A DNA stretch of 64,000 nucleotides from Bacillota bacterium (GTDB taxonomy: Bacteria; Bacillota; UBA4882; UBA8346): the NCBI GenBank assembly GCA_023400055.1, contig JAEXFN010000036.1:1-64000 (forward strand), read 5' to 3'. Each line of letters begins with the position of its first letter. Positions within the stretch are counted from its first letter, which is position 1. Under the pieces are notes generated by a model. It saw only the letters and a list, made by a program, of their open reading frames with translations. It was not told the DNA's origin and did no database searches. The translations under genes and the position numbers were made by a program. This document shows, in pieces, positions 27,786 to 36,728 of the stretch.

Positions 27786-28559
27786 GTGTACATTGGCTTT
27801 CTGGATTCGGGCGTTGGCGGTTTGACCGTACTACGAGAGGCCTTAACGCTTTTACCGAATGAAGATTATTTATATTTCGCCGATTCAGCGCATGCGCCGT
27901 ATGGTACCAAACCTAAGGAAACCGTGCGGCAGTATATCTTTGATGCGGTGGAGTTTATGGTTCAACAAGGAATCAAGGCACTGGTGGTCGCTTGTAATAC
28001 CGCGACTATCGTAGCTGCCAATGATTTACGGGCCCGTTATCAATTTCCGATCATCGGTATGGAACCGGCGGTCAAACCGGCGGTGGAACAGAACCGTGGC
28101 AATCATAAGCGGGTATTGGTCACTGCCACGCCGCTTTCACTGAAGGAAGAGAAGTTTCAGAGCCTGGTGGAACGGGTCGATGATGAGCATGTGGTGGATC
28201 TGTTGCCTCTGCCGGAACTGGTGGAGTATGCGCAGCGCTTTGTCTTTGATGATGCAGTGATTCTGCCTTATTTGCAGGAGAAATTGGCTCCTTTCGATCT
28301 GACCCGCTATGGCACGGTGGTTTTGGGTTGCACCCATTTTCCGCATTACCGGGAAGCCTTCCGGCGGATTCTTCCCGCCGATGTGGCGGTCATCGATGGC
28401 AGCCTGGGAACAGTGCGTCGGCTGAGCCATCTTTTAATGGAAAACGGGCTCCAGACCAGCCGGACTCAACCAGGGGAGATCGTATTCTATACTTCCGGGA
28501 TTTTAGAAGATAATCACGAAAAGCTGCATAAATACGCTCAACTGTTAGGCAGGGAATGA
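27786..28559 (+). CDS. murI: Glutamate racemase
   Basis: A 257-residue enzyme interconverting L- and D-glutamate for peptidoglycan. The two catalytic cysteines are in VVACNTATIVAAN and VVLGCTHFPHY, and the N-terminus has FLDSGVGGLTVLRE. The GTG at 27786 (reading VYIGFLDSG) is chosen because CGGAGGG lies 6 bases upstream; the longer frame from 27720 lacks family similarity. A TATAAT at 27679-27684 could be its -10 element, but no good -35 is seen. Confidence 0.96.
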   Translation: MYIGFLDSGVGGLTVLREALTLLPNEDYLYFADSAHAPYGTKPKETVRQYIFDAVEFMVQQGIKALVVACNTATIVAANDLRARYQFPIIGMEPAVKPAVEQNRGNHKRVLVTATPLSLKEEKFQSLVERVDDEHVVDLLPLPELVEYAQRFVFDDAVILPYLQEKLAPFDLTRYGTVVLGCTHFPHYREAFRRILPADVAVIDGSLGTVRRLSHLLMENGLQTSRTQPGEIVFYTSGILEDNHEKLHKYAQLLGRE

Positions 28560-28565
28560 CCAAAA

Positions 28566-28605
28566 GAAAAAGCGAAGATTGGCTTAATAATCTCCGCTTT
28601 TTCCC
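28566..28605 (+). terminator. murI terminator
   Basis: AGCGAAGATT (28571-28580) pairs with AATCTCCGCT (28589-28598) with one mismatch, flanked by A and T runs, so it can act in both directions. It overlaps the 3' end of the convergent zinc-ribbon gene. Confidence 0.75.
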
Positions 28606-28739
28606 AAGAGGCCATTTAGGCTGGCCATCCAGCTGTAATTGAAATGTTTCCGCTTTCCGGCGAATAGTTCCGCGCTGCAGTGCGGGCAAAACTCCTGGCC
28701 ATAACCAACCGCCTTGTGACAATCCGGACATTTTTTCAT
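28584..28739 (-). CDS. Small double-CxxC zinc-ribbon protein
   Basis: A 51-residue protein that begins MKKCPDCHKAVGYGQEFCPH, followed by CS, giving two CxxC knuckles about 11 residues apart in a typical zinc-ribbon pattern. The rest is short and basic (AGKRKHFNYSW). AAGGAGG lies 8 bases before the ATG, the best evidence that it is translated. Function is unknown; such mini-ribbons often act in RNA or protein binding. It converges with murI. Confidence 0.75.
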   Translation of the reverse strand: MKKCPDCHKAVGYGQEFCPHCSAELFAGKRKHFNYSWMASLNGLLGKSGDY

Positions 28740-29280
28740 GATAATTTCCTCCTTTTGGATATACGGGACATTTTCTGCCCATCAAGATTTCTTTTTGTCC
28801 CTTTCGATTTCATTATATGCGCTTGATTTTAGAAATTCAACCAGTTTACGGAACAGTAACCCAAAATAAACCTTGGTAACGAAAAGGACATCCGCTTTAA
28901 TCAAAATGGATTCATAACGCAATGAGTGTAGGCACTATATCGTGGGATGCTCGTAATTGTCGGGAATTTGATTATGATCAGAAATTGTTGAAGAGATTGA
29001 TAGCGTCTTGAGCAAGTATATGGGATCTTCACCCGGATTATCCCATTCGTTTGTAAAAAGCCTGTAACATCGGGAATTTTTATGGTTTGGGAGTTGAGAT
29101 CCGTTATAAAAGGTAGTATCGTATTAATATATGTTGGGAAAATCTTAACTTTTAATTATTTTCGTAAAAATGAATTCTTTGCTTTATTTCCATCCAACGT
29201 TTCGCGGATGGAATATTTGATCGAAGACCCAATTTGATAAATATTTCTTCATACTAACTGACTCTGGAGTATTCGTATTT
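28740..29280. other. Intergenic region without a recognisable gene
   Basis: About 540 bp, AT-rich, with stops in all frames. It contains a 6-bp inverted repeat (CCATCC with GGATGG, near 29190-29211) upstream of the carrier gene. I see no clear promoter, riboswitch or RNA gene. Confidence 0.5.
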
Positions 29281-30189
29281 ATGAATAAAAATGTGATCAT
29301 CGTTCAGGTGCTGACGCTTTTTTTGGTGATGGCGATCGGGTTTGTCGCCCGGAAATGCCGGGTGTTAACTCCCGTTTTAAATAAGGGGCTGACTGAATTA
29401 CTTATCAATGTAACCAGTCCCTTGCTGGTAATCTCGGCCTTTAATTTTAGTTTTTCCAAAGAGAAACTGGTTATTGCCGGATTTGTTTTTTTAATTTCAT
29501 TGGTCCTCCATGCCGGGTCCTTTTTCATTTCAAAGCTTATCTACAGGCGGTTTCCCCTAGAACGTCAAAAACTCCTGCGCATGGCCACGATTTTTACCAA
29601 TTGCGGTTTCATGGGATATCCGGTGGTCGGGAGTCTCTATGGTAGCTTGGGGATTTTTTATACCTCCATTTATATTGTAGTTTTCCATCTCTTTCTCTGG
29701 ACAGCGGGCGTGGGGCTGTTTACGGGAAAAACTGATCTGCAGGCTACGAAGAAGGCTTTGTTGAACCCAGGAATCATTGCCGTCTTCATCGGGATGCTTA
29801 TTTTTCTCTTTTCAATTCGTTTACCATCGCCGATGATGGGAGCAATTCAATTGGTGGGAGGAATGACGACGCCGCTTTCGATGTTAATCATCGGAGCGAT
29901 GCTTGCCGACATTAGGCCGATCGAATTGTTTGTCGGGTTGGAACTTTATTATGCTTCGTTTGTCCGGTTGCTGCTGCTGCCGTTGTTAACCGCGGGAATT
30001 TTGATGCTGCTAAAGTTTAACGGGATCATCCTGGGTGTTTGCGTTTTGGCGGTGGCCATGCCCGCGGGTTCACTGTTGGTTCCCTTGGCGGAGCAGTATG
30101 GCGGCGATACTCCTTTTGCATCACGCTTGGTCTTTTTATCGACGCTGTTGTCGGTCTTGACGATTCCATTCATTATTTGGGTGATCTAA
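29281..30189 (+). CDS. AEC-family transporter (auxin efflux carrier type)
   Basis: A 302-residue membrane protein with about ten hydrophobic helices in two halves. Family features include the N-terminal GFVARKCRVL, LLINVTSPLLVISAF with a helix-breaking Pro, FTNCGFMGYPVVGSLYG near the middle, and the second-half repeat GGMTTPLSMLIIGAMLADI. Bacterial members export or import small carboxylates such as malate or malonate; the substrate here cannot be told. GGAG lies about 12 bases before the ATG. It is probably transcribed alone. Confidence 0.85.
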   Translation: MNKNVIIVQVLTLFLVMAIGFVARKCRVLTPVLNKGLTELLINVTSPLLVISAFNFSFSKEKLVIAGFVFLISLVLHAGSFFISKLIYRRFPLERQKLLRMATIFTNCGFMGYPVVGSLYGSLGIFYTSIYIVVFHLFLWTAGVGLFTGKTDLQATKKALLNPGIIAVFIGMLIFLFSIRLPSPMMGAIQLVGGMTTPLSMLIIGAMLADIRPIELFVGLELYYASFVRLLLLPLLTAGILMLLKFNGIILGVCVLAVAMPAGSLLVPLAEQYGGDTPFASRLVFLSTLLSVLTIPFIIWVI

Positions 30190-30221
30190 CTTCTTTGATA
30201 ATGTAAGGCTCTTATAAAGAA

Positions 30222-30461
30222 ATGGGGTTGATCGGATTGTCCGCCATACCAGTGGGACGTTATCGCCATTTTAAAGGAGCTGAATATGAAGTCCTGGGGA
30301 TTGCCAAACATAGTGAGGATTTGGAAGAGTATGTCGTTTATCGGGCCTTATATGGCGACGGACAGCTTTGGATCCGTCCATTGGCAATGTTTTGCGAAAA
30401 CATTCCTATTTCCGGACGAAACGTACCCCGTTTTCAGTATATCGGGGAAGAAACGGAGTAA
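30222..30461 (+). CDS. DUF1653-family small protein
   Basis: A 79-residue protein with the DUF1653 pattern GRYRHFKGAEYEVLGIAKHSED, then VVYRALYGDGQLWIRPLAMF, ending soon after. The family is a small beta-rich domain of unknown function common in Bacillota and Proteobacteria. The true start may be the TTG at 30237, preceded by GGGG; the ATG at 30222 gives five more residues. It sits between the carrier and dnaE without overlap. Confidence 0.8.
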   Translation: MGLIGLSAIPVGRYRHFKGAEYEVLGIAKHSEDLEEYVVYRALYGDGQLWIRPLAMFCENIPISGRNVPRFQYIGEETE

Positions 30462-30594
30462 ACTCGATAAATTCCTGCCGTGGTGGGCTCGTGGATCGGC
30501 CAATGTCCCTCGCCAATCGAAAATATTCCGGGTCCGGCAGGGAACCGGGTCCAGCGACACGAAATAATTACCATTTATTAACGTTAGGTGAGCC

Positions 30595-33500
30595 ATGGCT
30601 GACTTCGTACATTTGCATGTTCATACCCAATATTCGTTACTGGATGGCGCCGCCGAGATCGGACAATTATTGGTCCGGGTCCAGGCGTTGGGCATGGGAG
30701 CGGTCGCTATTACCGATCACGGGGTGATGTACGGCTGTCTTAAGTTTTATCAACAAGCCCGTAAGATGGGGATCAAACCCGTTCTGGGTTGTGAAGTATA
30801 TGTCGCTCCGCGTACCCTCCATGATAAAGTGCCCAAGGTCGATGATAATCCTTTTCATCTGGTATTGTTGGCCGAGACCAACGAAGGTTATCGCAATCTG
30901 ATGAAACTGGTTTCCCTCGCCAATGTCCAGGGCTTTTATTATAAACCCCGCATCGACCTTGATCTGCTGCGGCAGCACGCCAAGGGACTGATCGGACTTT
31001 CCGCTTGCCTGTCGGGAGCGGTAGCCCGTTCGATCCTCAAAAATCAGTTGGAAGAGGCCAAGCAGGTCATCCAATTATATCAGGAGATCTTGGGCAAGGA
31101 TCATTTCTTTTTAGAATTACAGTACCAGCAGTTGGCTGAGCAACGGAATGTCAACCGCGCCCTGGCCCGGTTGGGAAGCGAATGCGGCGCGCCGCTGGTA
31201 GCCACCAATGATGTGCATTATCTGACGCGCGAGGACGCGGCAGTTCATGATGTGCTGCTTTGTATTCAGACCGGGAAGACGGTTGACGAGCCCAACCGGA
31301 TGAAGTTCTCCACCAGCGAGTTCTATTTGAAAAGCCCGGCGGAGATGGCCGATATTTTTTTCGATTATCCGGAAGCACTGGCCAATACCGCCCAAATCGC
31401 CGAACGGTGCAATGTTCAATTGGATCTGGGCAAGTTACACATGCCGCAGTATCAGATCCCGGATCATACGTCACCCGCCGATTATCTGGAACGGTTCTGC
31501 CGGGAAGGTATCGCCGGGCGCGAAATGGCCTGGAATGAGGCGCGTGAGGAGCGGCTCCGCTATGAGCTGGGGCTAATCGACCAGATGGGGTTCTCCGGCT
31601 ATTTTCTAATCGTCCAGGATTTTGTCCAATTTGCCAAAAAGAACCAGATTATGGTCGGACCGGGCCGGGGATCGGCCGCCGGGAGTCTAGTCGCTTATTT
31701 ACTCGGGATCACCAATCTGGATCCGATGGAGCATAATCTGCTTTTTGAACGGTTTTTAAATCCGGAACGGATCTCCATGCCCGATATCGATATCGATTTT
31801 TGTTTCGAACGCCGGGGCGAGGTCATCGATTATGTCCGGAAAAGGTTCGGCGAGGAGCGGGTCGCCCAGATCATCACGTTCGGGACGATGGCGGCCCGCG
31901 CCGCAGTGCGCGATGTCGGCCGAGCGCTCGGGTTATCCTATGGCGAAGTGGACCGGGTCGCCAAATTGATCCCGCATGAGTTGGGAATCGCTATTGCCGA
32001 CGCCCGGAATGCCGTTCCCGAGCTGAAAGAGCTGGAGTCGGCCAACCCCAAAGTGGCGCGCCTTCTGGCGATCGCCGAGCGTATTGAGGGATTCCCGCGC
32101 CATGCTTCGACCCACGCCGCCGGAGTGGTGATCGCCGGCGAACCGCTCACCGACTATCTGCCGCTGACCCGCTCCAACGAAGGCGAGATCACCACCCAGT
32201 TTCCGATGGAGGATATCGAAGCGCTCGGCCTCCTTAAAATGGATTTTTTGGGCTTGCGGACCCTTACCGTGCTGCGGGATACCATCGCTTGGATCGCCGT
32301 TAACCGCGGCCAGACCGTCGAGCTGGATCGGATCCCGTTCTCCGATCCGGCCACCTATCAAGCCCTGGCTCAAGGGTACACCATGGGAGTGTTTCAGCTG
32401 GAGAGCAGCGGCATCCGGCGGCTGCTGATGCGCTTAAAGCCGGAACGCCTCGCCGACCTGACGGCTTTGGTGGCGCTCTATCGGCCGGGACCGCTCGGCA
32501 GCGGCATGGTCGAGGATTTCATCAAGGTCCGTCACGGCCAGCAACGGCCCAATTATCTTCATCCGTTGCTGGAGCCGATCCTGGCGGAGACGGGCGGGGT
32601 CATTCTCTATCAGGAGCAGGTGATGCAGATCGCCAGCGCCTTGGGCGGATTTACGTTGGGCCAAGCCGATCTGGTCCGCCGGGCGATGGGCAAAAAGAAA
32701 CCCGAGGTCCTGGCGGCCATGCGTGAGCAGTTTGTGGCGGGTGCGGTCGGCCGGGGCGTCTCGGATGCGGTTGCCAGGCAGATCTTTGACTTATTGGAGT
32801 ATTTCTCCGGTTATGGGTATAACAAATCCCATTCCGCCGCTTATGCCGTGGTGGTCTATCAGACAGCCTATTTCAAGACCAATTTTCCGCAAGAATACAT
32901 GGCGGCTTTGTTGACTAACGTTATCGGAAACCCGGAAAAAATCGGTTTATATATCGAAGAATGCCGCCGGATGAAGCTGCCGATTTACGGCCCGGATGTC
33001 AACGTGAGCCAGCATTCGTTCCAGCCCGAGGGCGTGGGGATCCGGTTCGGGTTGCTCGGCATCAAAAATATTGGCAGTGGCGCGATCGATAAGATTACCG
33101 CCGAACGGCGGAACGGCCCTTTTATTTCGCTGCATGATTTTTGCCAACGCGTCAGCGGTCAATTGGTCAACAAACGGGTCATCGAAAGCCTGATCTTGGC
33201 GGGCGCTCTGGACAGCACCGGCGCCAACCGCCGTCAGATGCTGGAGGGGCTCGATCGCATTTTGGAAAACACGATCCGCAAGACCAATCAGAACCAGCTA
33301 TCCCTGCTGGATTCCTTCGGCGAAGGCGGCTTTCAGTATGATCCCGGCCTGCCGGTGCTGCCCGAATTTTCACGCCACGAAATCCTGCAATTCGAAAAGG
33401 AATATCTGGGGGTATACCTGTCCGGCCATCCGCTGGATGAGTGGCGGGAGAAGTTTCAGCAAAACGGCATCGGCGCCATTGGGGAACTGGAAGAGGAACC

Positions 33501-33765
33501 GGACGGGAAAGAAGTCCTGCTGGGCGGGGTAGTTACCGGTTGGCGGGCGATTGCCACCAAGGCGGGCTCCACGATGGCCGGCTTGCGGTTGGAGGATTGG
33601 ACCGGCCAAGTCGAAGTGGTCGTTTTCCCCAAGCTATATCAGGAAGTCAAGGACGGGTATCAGCCGGAGCGGGTGGCACTAGTCAAAGGACGTTTGGAAC
33701 GGCAGGATGAAGGCCACAAGATCCTCGCTTTCCAGCTGCGTTGGCTGGCATCGCAGCAGGAGTAG
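30595..33765 (+). CDS. dnaE: DNA polymerase III subunit alpha (DnaE type)
   Basis: A 1056-residue C-family replicative polymerase. It has an N-terminal PHP domain (FVHLHVHTQYSLLDG, ITDHG). The palm contains GPGRGSAAGSLVAYLLGIT and the catalytic Asp pair in PDIDIDF. The helix-hairpin-helix region follows, then a C-terminal OB fold (LGGVVTGWRAIATKAGSTMA). The length is at the short end for DnaE. Bacillota often carry PolC as well, with DnaE extending RNA primers; whether PolC exists here cannot be seen. The ATG follows GGTGAG. Malic enzyme starts 42 bp after the stop. Confidence 0.97.
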   Translation: MADFVHLHVHTQYSLLDGAAEIGQLLVRVQALGMGAVAITDHGVMYGCLKFYQQARKMGIKPVLGCEVYVAPRTLHDKVPKVDDNPFHLVLLAETNEGYRNLMKLVSLANVQGFYYKPRIDLDLLRQHAKGLIGLSACLSGAVARSILKNQLEEAKQVIQLYQEILGKDHFFLELQYQQLAEQRNVNRALARLGSECGAPLVATNDVHYLTREDAAVHDVLLCIQTGKTVDEPNRMKFSTSEFYLKSPAEMADIFFDYPEALANTAQIAERCNVQLDLGKLHMPQYQIPDHTSPADYLERFCREGIAGREMAWNEAREERLRYELGLIDQMGFSGYFLIVQDFVQFAKKNQIMVGPGRGSAAGSLVAYLLGITNLDPMEHNLLFERFLNPERISMPDIDIDFCFERRGEVIDYVRKRFGEERVAQIITFGTMAARAAVRDVGRALGLSYGEVDRVAKLIPHELGIAIADARNAVPELKELESANPKVARLLAIAERIEGFPRHASTHAAGVVIAGEPLTDYLPLTRSNEGEITTQFPMEDIEALGLLKMDFLGLRTLTVLRDTIAWIAVNRGQTVELDRIPFSDPATYQALAQGYTMGVFQLESSGIRRLLMRLKPERLADLTALVALYRPGPLGSGMVEDFIKVRHGQQRPNYLHPLLEPILAETGGVILYQEQVMQIASALGGFTLGQADLVRRAMGKKKPEVLAAMREQFVAGAVGRGVSDAVARQIFDLLEYFSGYGYNKSHSAAYAVVVYQTAYFKTNFPQEYMAALLTNVIGNPEKIGLYIEECRRMKLPIYGPDVNVSQHSFQPEGVGIRFGLLGIKNIGSGAIDKITAERRNGPFISLHDFCQRVSGQLVNKRVIESLILAGALDSTGANRRQMLEGLDRILENTIRKTNQNQLSLLDSFGEGGFQYDPGLPVLPEFSRHEILQFEKEYLGVYLSGHPLDEWREKFQQNGIGAIGELEEEPDGKEVLLGGVVTGWRAIATKAGSTMAGLRLEDWTGQVEVVVFPKLYQEVKDGYQPERVALVKGRLERQDEGHKILAFQLRWLASQQE

Positions 33766-33807
33766 GGGAAGTTGTCGAGGAAGTCAATGAATGGAGGAAG
33801 TTTTTCA

Positions 33808-35034
33808 ATGGACTTACGAGAAGCAGCTTTACAGCTACATCGCATCAACCGGGGCAAAATGGCGATCGCTCCCAAAGTTCAAATCGGGGATGCCGCGGAC
33901 CTCAGTTTGGCCTATTCGCCAGGCGTGGCCGAGCCGTGCAAGGAAATCGCCCGAGATCCCGAGTCGGTTTATGACTATACCAACCGCGGCAATATGGTGG
34001 CGGTGGTTTCCGATGGCAGCGCCGTGTTGGGGTTGGGCAACATCGGGCCGCTGGCCGGGTTGCCGGTGATGGAGGGCAAGGCGGTGCTGTTCAAACAATT
34101 CGCCGATATCGATGCCTTCCCCATTTGTCTGGCCACCCAAGACATCGCGCAATTGGTGCAGACGGTCCGGATGCTCGAGCCGACGTTCGGCGGGATCAAT
34201 CTGGAGGATATCTCCGGGCCGCGCTGTTTCGAGGTGGAAGAACAGCTGAAGGCGGCAATGAATATTCCGGTCTTCCACGATGATCAGCATGGCACGGCGG
34301 TCGTCTGTTGTGCTGGTCTGTTAAATGCGTTAAAAGTGGTCCGAAAAGAACCGGCCGGAGTCCGTGTCGTAGTAAACGGGGCGGGCGCGGCGGGGATCGC
34401 GATCACCAAAATGCTGCTGCAGATCGGGATCACCCCGACCAACCTCCGGCTCTGCGACAAATCGGGCATCCTCGCTCCGGACGATGACTTGAACCGCTAT
34501 CAGGCCGAGTTGGCGCGGTTGACCAATCCCGGCGGAGCAAAGGGCGATCTGGGCGTGGCTCTGGCCGGCGCGGATGTCTTTATCGGCGTTTCGGCTCCCA
34601 ATATCGTCAGTGAAGCGATGGTGCGTTCCATGAATGAACGGGCGATCATCTTCGGAATGGCCAATCCGGTTCCGGAAATTATGCCGGAGCTCGCCCACGC
34701 GGCTGGAGCGGCGATCGTCGGCACCGGCCGTTCCGATCTGCCGAATCAGATTAACAATCTCATCGGTTTCCCGGGAATCTTCCGCGGAACGCTCGATGTA
34801 CGGGCCAGGACGATTAATGAACCGATGAAGGTGGCGGCGGTCCGAGCGCTTGCGGCGCTTATTCCCGAACCTGAGCTTTCCGTGACCAACATTATTCCCG
34901 GAGCGTTCGATCGCCGGGTGGTCCCCGCGGTGGCCCTGGCGGTGGCCGAGGCGGCCATGGCGACCGGCGTGGCGGCTGTGCCCCGGACCCGGGCGGAATT
35001 GGAAGTCGACTGGCGGCAGCGCGGTATTATCTAA
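33808..35034 (+). CDS. NAD(P)-dependent malic enzyme
   Basis: A 408-residue oxidative decarboxylase of malate to pyruvate, of the short bacterial type without a phosphotransacetylase domain. It shows LSLAYSPGVAEPCKEIA with the catalytic Tyr, FADIDAFPICLAT, the metal ligands in EDI and FHDDQHGTA, and the nucleotide fold VVVNGAGAAGIAI. The ATG at 33808 is chosen because family members begin MDLREAAL-like; GGAGG is 10 bases upstream. An ATG at 33787 with GAGG closer is an alternative. It is probably co-transcribed with dnaE. Confidence 0.94.
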   Translation: MDLREAALQLHRINRGKMAIAPKVQIGDAADLSLAYSPGVAEPCKEIARDPESVYDYTNRGNMVAVVSDGSAVLGLGNIGPLAGLPVMEGKAVLFKQFADIDAFPICLATQDIAQLVQTVRMLEPTFGGINLEDISGPRCFEVEEQLKAAMNIPVFHDDQHGTAVVCCAGLLNALKVVRKEPAGVRVVVNGAGAAGIAITKMLLQIGITPTNLRLCDKSGILAPDDDLNRYQAELARLTNPGGAKGDLGVALAGADVFIGVSAPNIVSEAMVRSMNERAIIFGMANPVPEIMPELAHAAGAAIVGTGRSDLPNQINNLIGFPGIFRGTLDVRARTINEPMKVAAVRALAALIPEPELSVTNIIPGAFDRRVVPAVALAVAEAAMATGVAAVPRTRAELEVDWRQRGII

Positions 35035-35068
35035 AAGCGTTGTGATAAACCGTGCAGATCTTTTTGAC

Positions 35069-35100
35069 TTTGACGCAGCGGAAGCTGCGTCAAAAATTTA
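35069..35100 (+). terminator. Terminator after malic enzyme
   Basis: An 11-bp perfect stem, TTTGACGCAGC with GCTGCGTCAAA (35069-35079 and 35084-35094), and a GGAA loop, followed by AATTTA. The T tract is weak but the stem is strong. Confidence 0.65.
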
Positions 35101-35140
35101 ACAGATTAAAATAACTCACGGCTGAAACTACGAGAAAGTT

Positions 35141-35392
35141 TCGGGTTACCCGAGATTCCTGAGGGGACTTCTTCCCAAACTCTGGGAAAGCATTCCCGAA
35201 ACATGGGCAAAACGTCCCAAGGTTTGGGGAAGGATGCTTAAGGTTTGGGAATGCATTCCCGAGTCTTGGGAATCGATGCCCAAGCCTTGGGAAAACATTC
35301 CCAAACGTTGGGGAAACTATCCCAAGCTTTGGGAAACGATGCCCAAGGGTTGGGCATGCTTTCCCAAAGCCTATCCCTGCTTTCCCGCGCTC
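35141..35392. repeat. 21-bp tandem array, family B
   Basis: Twelve units with exact 21-bp spacing (35141, 35162, 35183, 35204, 35225, 35246, 35267, 35288, 35309, 35330, 35351, 35372). The central units run TTGGGAA, a variable centre, then CCCAAG. The clearest, CTTGGGAATCGATGCCCAAG, is almost a perfect palindrome. The sequence is unrelated to family A, but period, palindromy and location are the same. It begins about 50 bp after the malic enzyme terminator. Open frames cross it in several phases because 21 is a multiple of three; they have no ribosome binding sites. The remaining 300 bp to the next gene shows nothing else. Confidence 0.93.
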
Positions 35393-35688
35393 CATCCTAC
35401 TTGGACCGGCACCGCTCCCTTGAATTCTCTGGCAGACGATTCTAATTCGAAGACTATCCCAGAGCTTTTAAAAGCCATGGAATAAAGTCTGACGAATCAA
35501 AAAAACTTTATGAAGTCAATTTTAACGACTTTATCCCTTGCTTCTCTGAGCCTTTTTGTTCAACCTGCCCTCGGTTAGGGTTTATCACCACGCTTTGCAT
35601 TCCCCCATGATAATCAAAGCCGGAAGTCAGACGGATTGCGACATATATCGTTTGGGGCCGGCATATCTTGGTAGAGGGTGAGAGCGGA

Positions 35689-36264
35689 ATGACAATCTTT
35701 CCAAAAATGCTGGTCCTATTGTTGATAAACCTCTTGGCCTTGGCCTATCTGGTTTACCGGTTGACCCGAATCGGCAATCCGGTGGCGAAAGCACTGCAGA
35801 TCGCCTGGAATTTTATGGTGGCCCGGACCCATCGTTCCGCATATTATATTGACGCCGAGATCGGTTGGGTTTCGTTGCTGTCCAAAACATGGTGGCTGAC
35901 GGTCCTCTTTTTCCTGGTCTTTTGGCTCATTTTTCAAGAATGGTATTTCGGAGTCACGCTCTTGGCGCTGATCCTTTTCCACTGCGGTTGGTATTGGCTG
36001 GCCAGCCGGAATGAACCGGGTTTTGATCGGGTCTTTCATTTGAATTCGGGCTGGGGGATCATTTACAAAACGGTGGTGGCGGATTTGGAGCTGAGCGAAA
36101 AATCCCTGGCCGAGCTCGATCTGCGCAAGAAGAATCTGTTGGTGCTGGCGATCGAGCGGGACCGTCAATTGACGGCATTCCCCAAAGGCACCGAGATTTT
36201 GAACAACGGCGACCGTTTGATCATCTTCGGGGACTTGAACACATCGGAATCCATTTTAAATTAA
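35689..36264 (+). CDS. Membrane protein with C-terminal TrkA_C (RCK_C) domain
   Basis: A 191-residue protein. The N-terminal part has about three hydrophobic helices (near residues 5-25, 75-90 and 92-112). The C-terminal 75 residues resemble the TrkA_C ligand-binding domain (ELDLRKKNLLVLAIERD, then LNNGDRLIIFGD). TrkA_C domains bind small ligands such as nucleotides and gate ion channels, but no pore signature is seen here. It may be a regulatory partner of a transporter, or a member of an uncharacterised family. The ATG at 35689 has GAGGGTG upstream. It is immediately followed by the mtrB promoter. Confidence 0.75.
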   Translation: MTIFPKMLVLLLINLLALAYLVYRLTRIGNPVAKALQIAWNFMVARTHRSAYYIDAEIGWVSLLSKTWWLTVLFFLVFWLIFQEWYFGVTLLALILFHCGWYWLASRNEPGFDRVFHLNSGWGIIYKTVVADLELSEKSLAELDLRKKNLLVLAIERDRQLTAFPKGTEILNNGDRLIIFGDLNTSESILN

Positions 36265-36268
36265 TGCC

Positions 36269-36298
36269 TTGACACTGCCGGAACGATATGACTATAAT
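36269..36298 (+). promoter_or_regulatory. Sigma-A promoter of the mtrB-trp operon
   Basis: TTGACA (36269-36274), an 18-bp spacer and TATAAT (36293-36298), both perfect consensus. It begins 5 bp after the preceding stop codon. Transcription would start near 36305, giving mtrB a leader of about 37 nt. Confidence 0.9.
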
Positions 36299-36341
36299 AA
36301 ATAAAACGGCATGATTGGGATTGCAGATTCCGGGGGTAACG

Positions 36342-36593
36342 ATGGAGCAAGAGACGCTTACGGAAGACATCGGCGGCGAATATGTCGGGGTCAGAGCCTT
36401 AGAAGACGGGGTCACCATTATCGGGTTGACCCGCGGCAAGGATACCCGGTTTCATCATACCGAGAAATTGGACCGCGGCGAAGTGATGATCTTCCAGTTC
36501 ACCGAACATACTTCAGCCATGAAGATTCGCGGCAAGGCCGAGATCTTCACCAAGCTTGGCATGATCAAATGTGGCAAGGAATTTTTGGACTGA
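36342..36593 (+). CDS. mtrB: Tryptophan RNA-binding attenuation protein TRAP
   Basis: An 83-residue protein closely matching Bacillus TRAP, for example [19 protein letters not shown] and [15 protein letters not shown]. With an offset of five residues the known functional positions are kept. The tryptophan-pocket residues align as Thr30, Thr35, Gln52, Thr54, His56 and Ser58, and the RNA-contacting triad as Lys42, Lys61 and Arg63. TRAP forms an 11-subunit ring that, when loaded with tryptophan, wraps RNA carrying (G/U)AG repeats. In Bacillus the gene lies beside folE. Here it lies directly in front of the trp genes, with its target site starting 2 bp after the stop. The ATG at 36342 follows GGGGG; an in-frame TTG at 36315 lacks a site. 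Confidence 0.96.
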   Translation: MEQETLTEDIGGEYVGVRALEDGVTIIGLTRGKDTRFHHTEKLDRGEVMIFQFTEHTSAMKIRGKAEIFTKLGMIKCGKEFLD

Positions 36594-36594
36594 C

Positions 36595-36728
36595 GAGGGT
36601 AGTTTTTTAGTTTGGTTGACTTAGCAGAGTGAAGAGTGGTTTGTTTTAGCAGTTAGTTTTTTTGAGTGTAGATGAGTGGAGTTTGGTTAGCATCGATGAG
36701 CATAGCCGAGACGAGCTGAGCAATCTAG
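36595..36728 (+). promoter_or_regulatory. TRAP binding site: (G/U)AG triplet repeats
   Basis: Eleven triplets fill 36664-36728, at 36664, 36669, 36674, 36679, 36688, 36698, 36703, 36708, 36713, 36718 and 36726. Seven are GAG and four TAG, and most are spaced by exactly 2 nt, the optimum for TRAP. Eight more triplets lie upstream at 36595-36656 with looser spacing. About four would be expected by chance in 134 nt; 19 are seen. The last triplet overlaps AATCTAGG, which can pair with the 5' arm of the terminator. Confidence 0.93.

Noticed and set aside
35234..35485. 83-residue and 66-residue Trp/Pro-rich frames across the 35 kb array
   Set aside because: They follow from the 21-bp period; no ribosome binding site, and overlapping frames are equally open.
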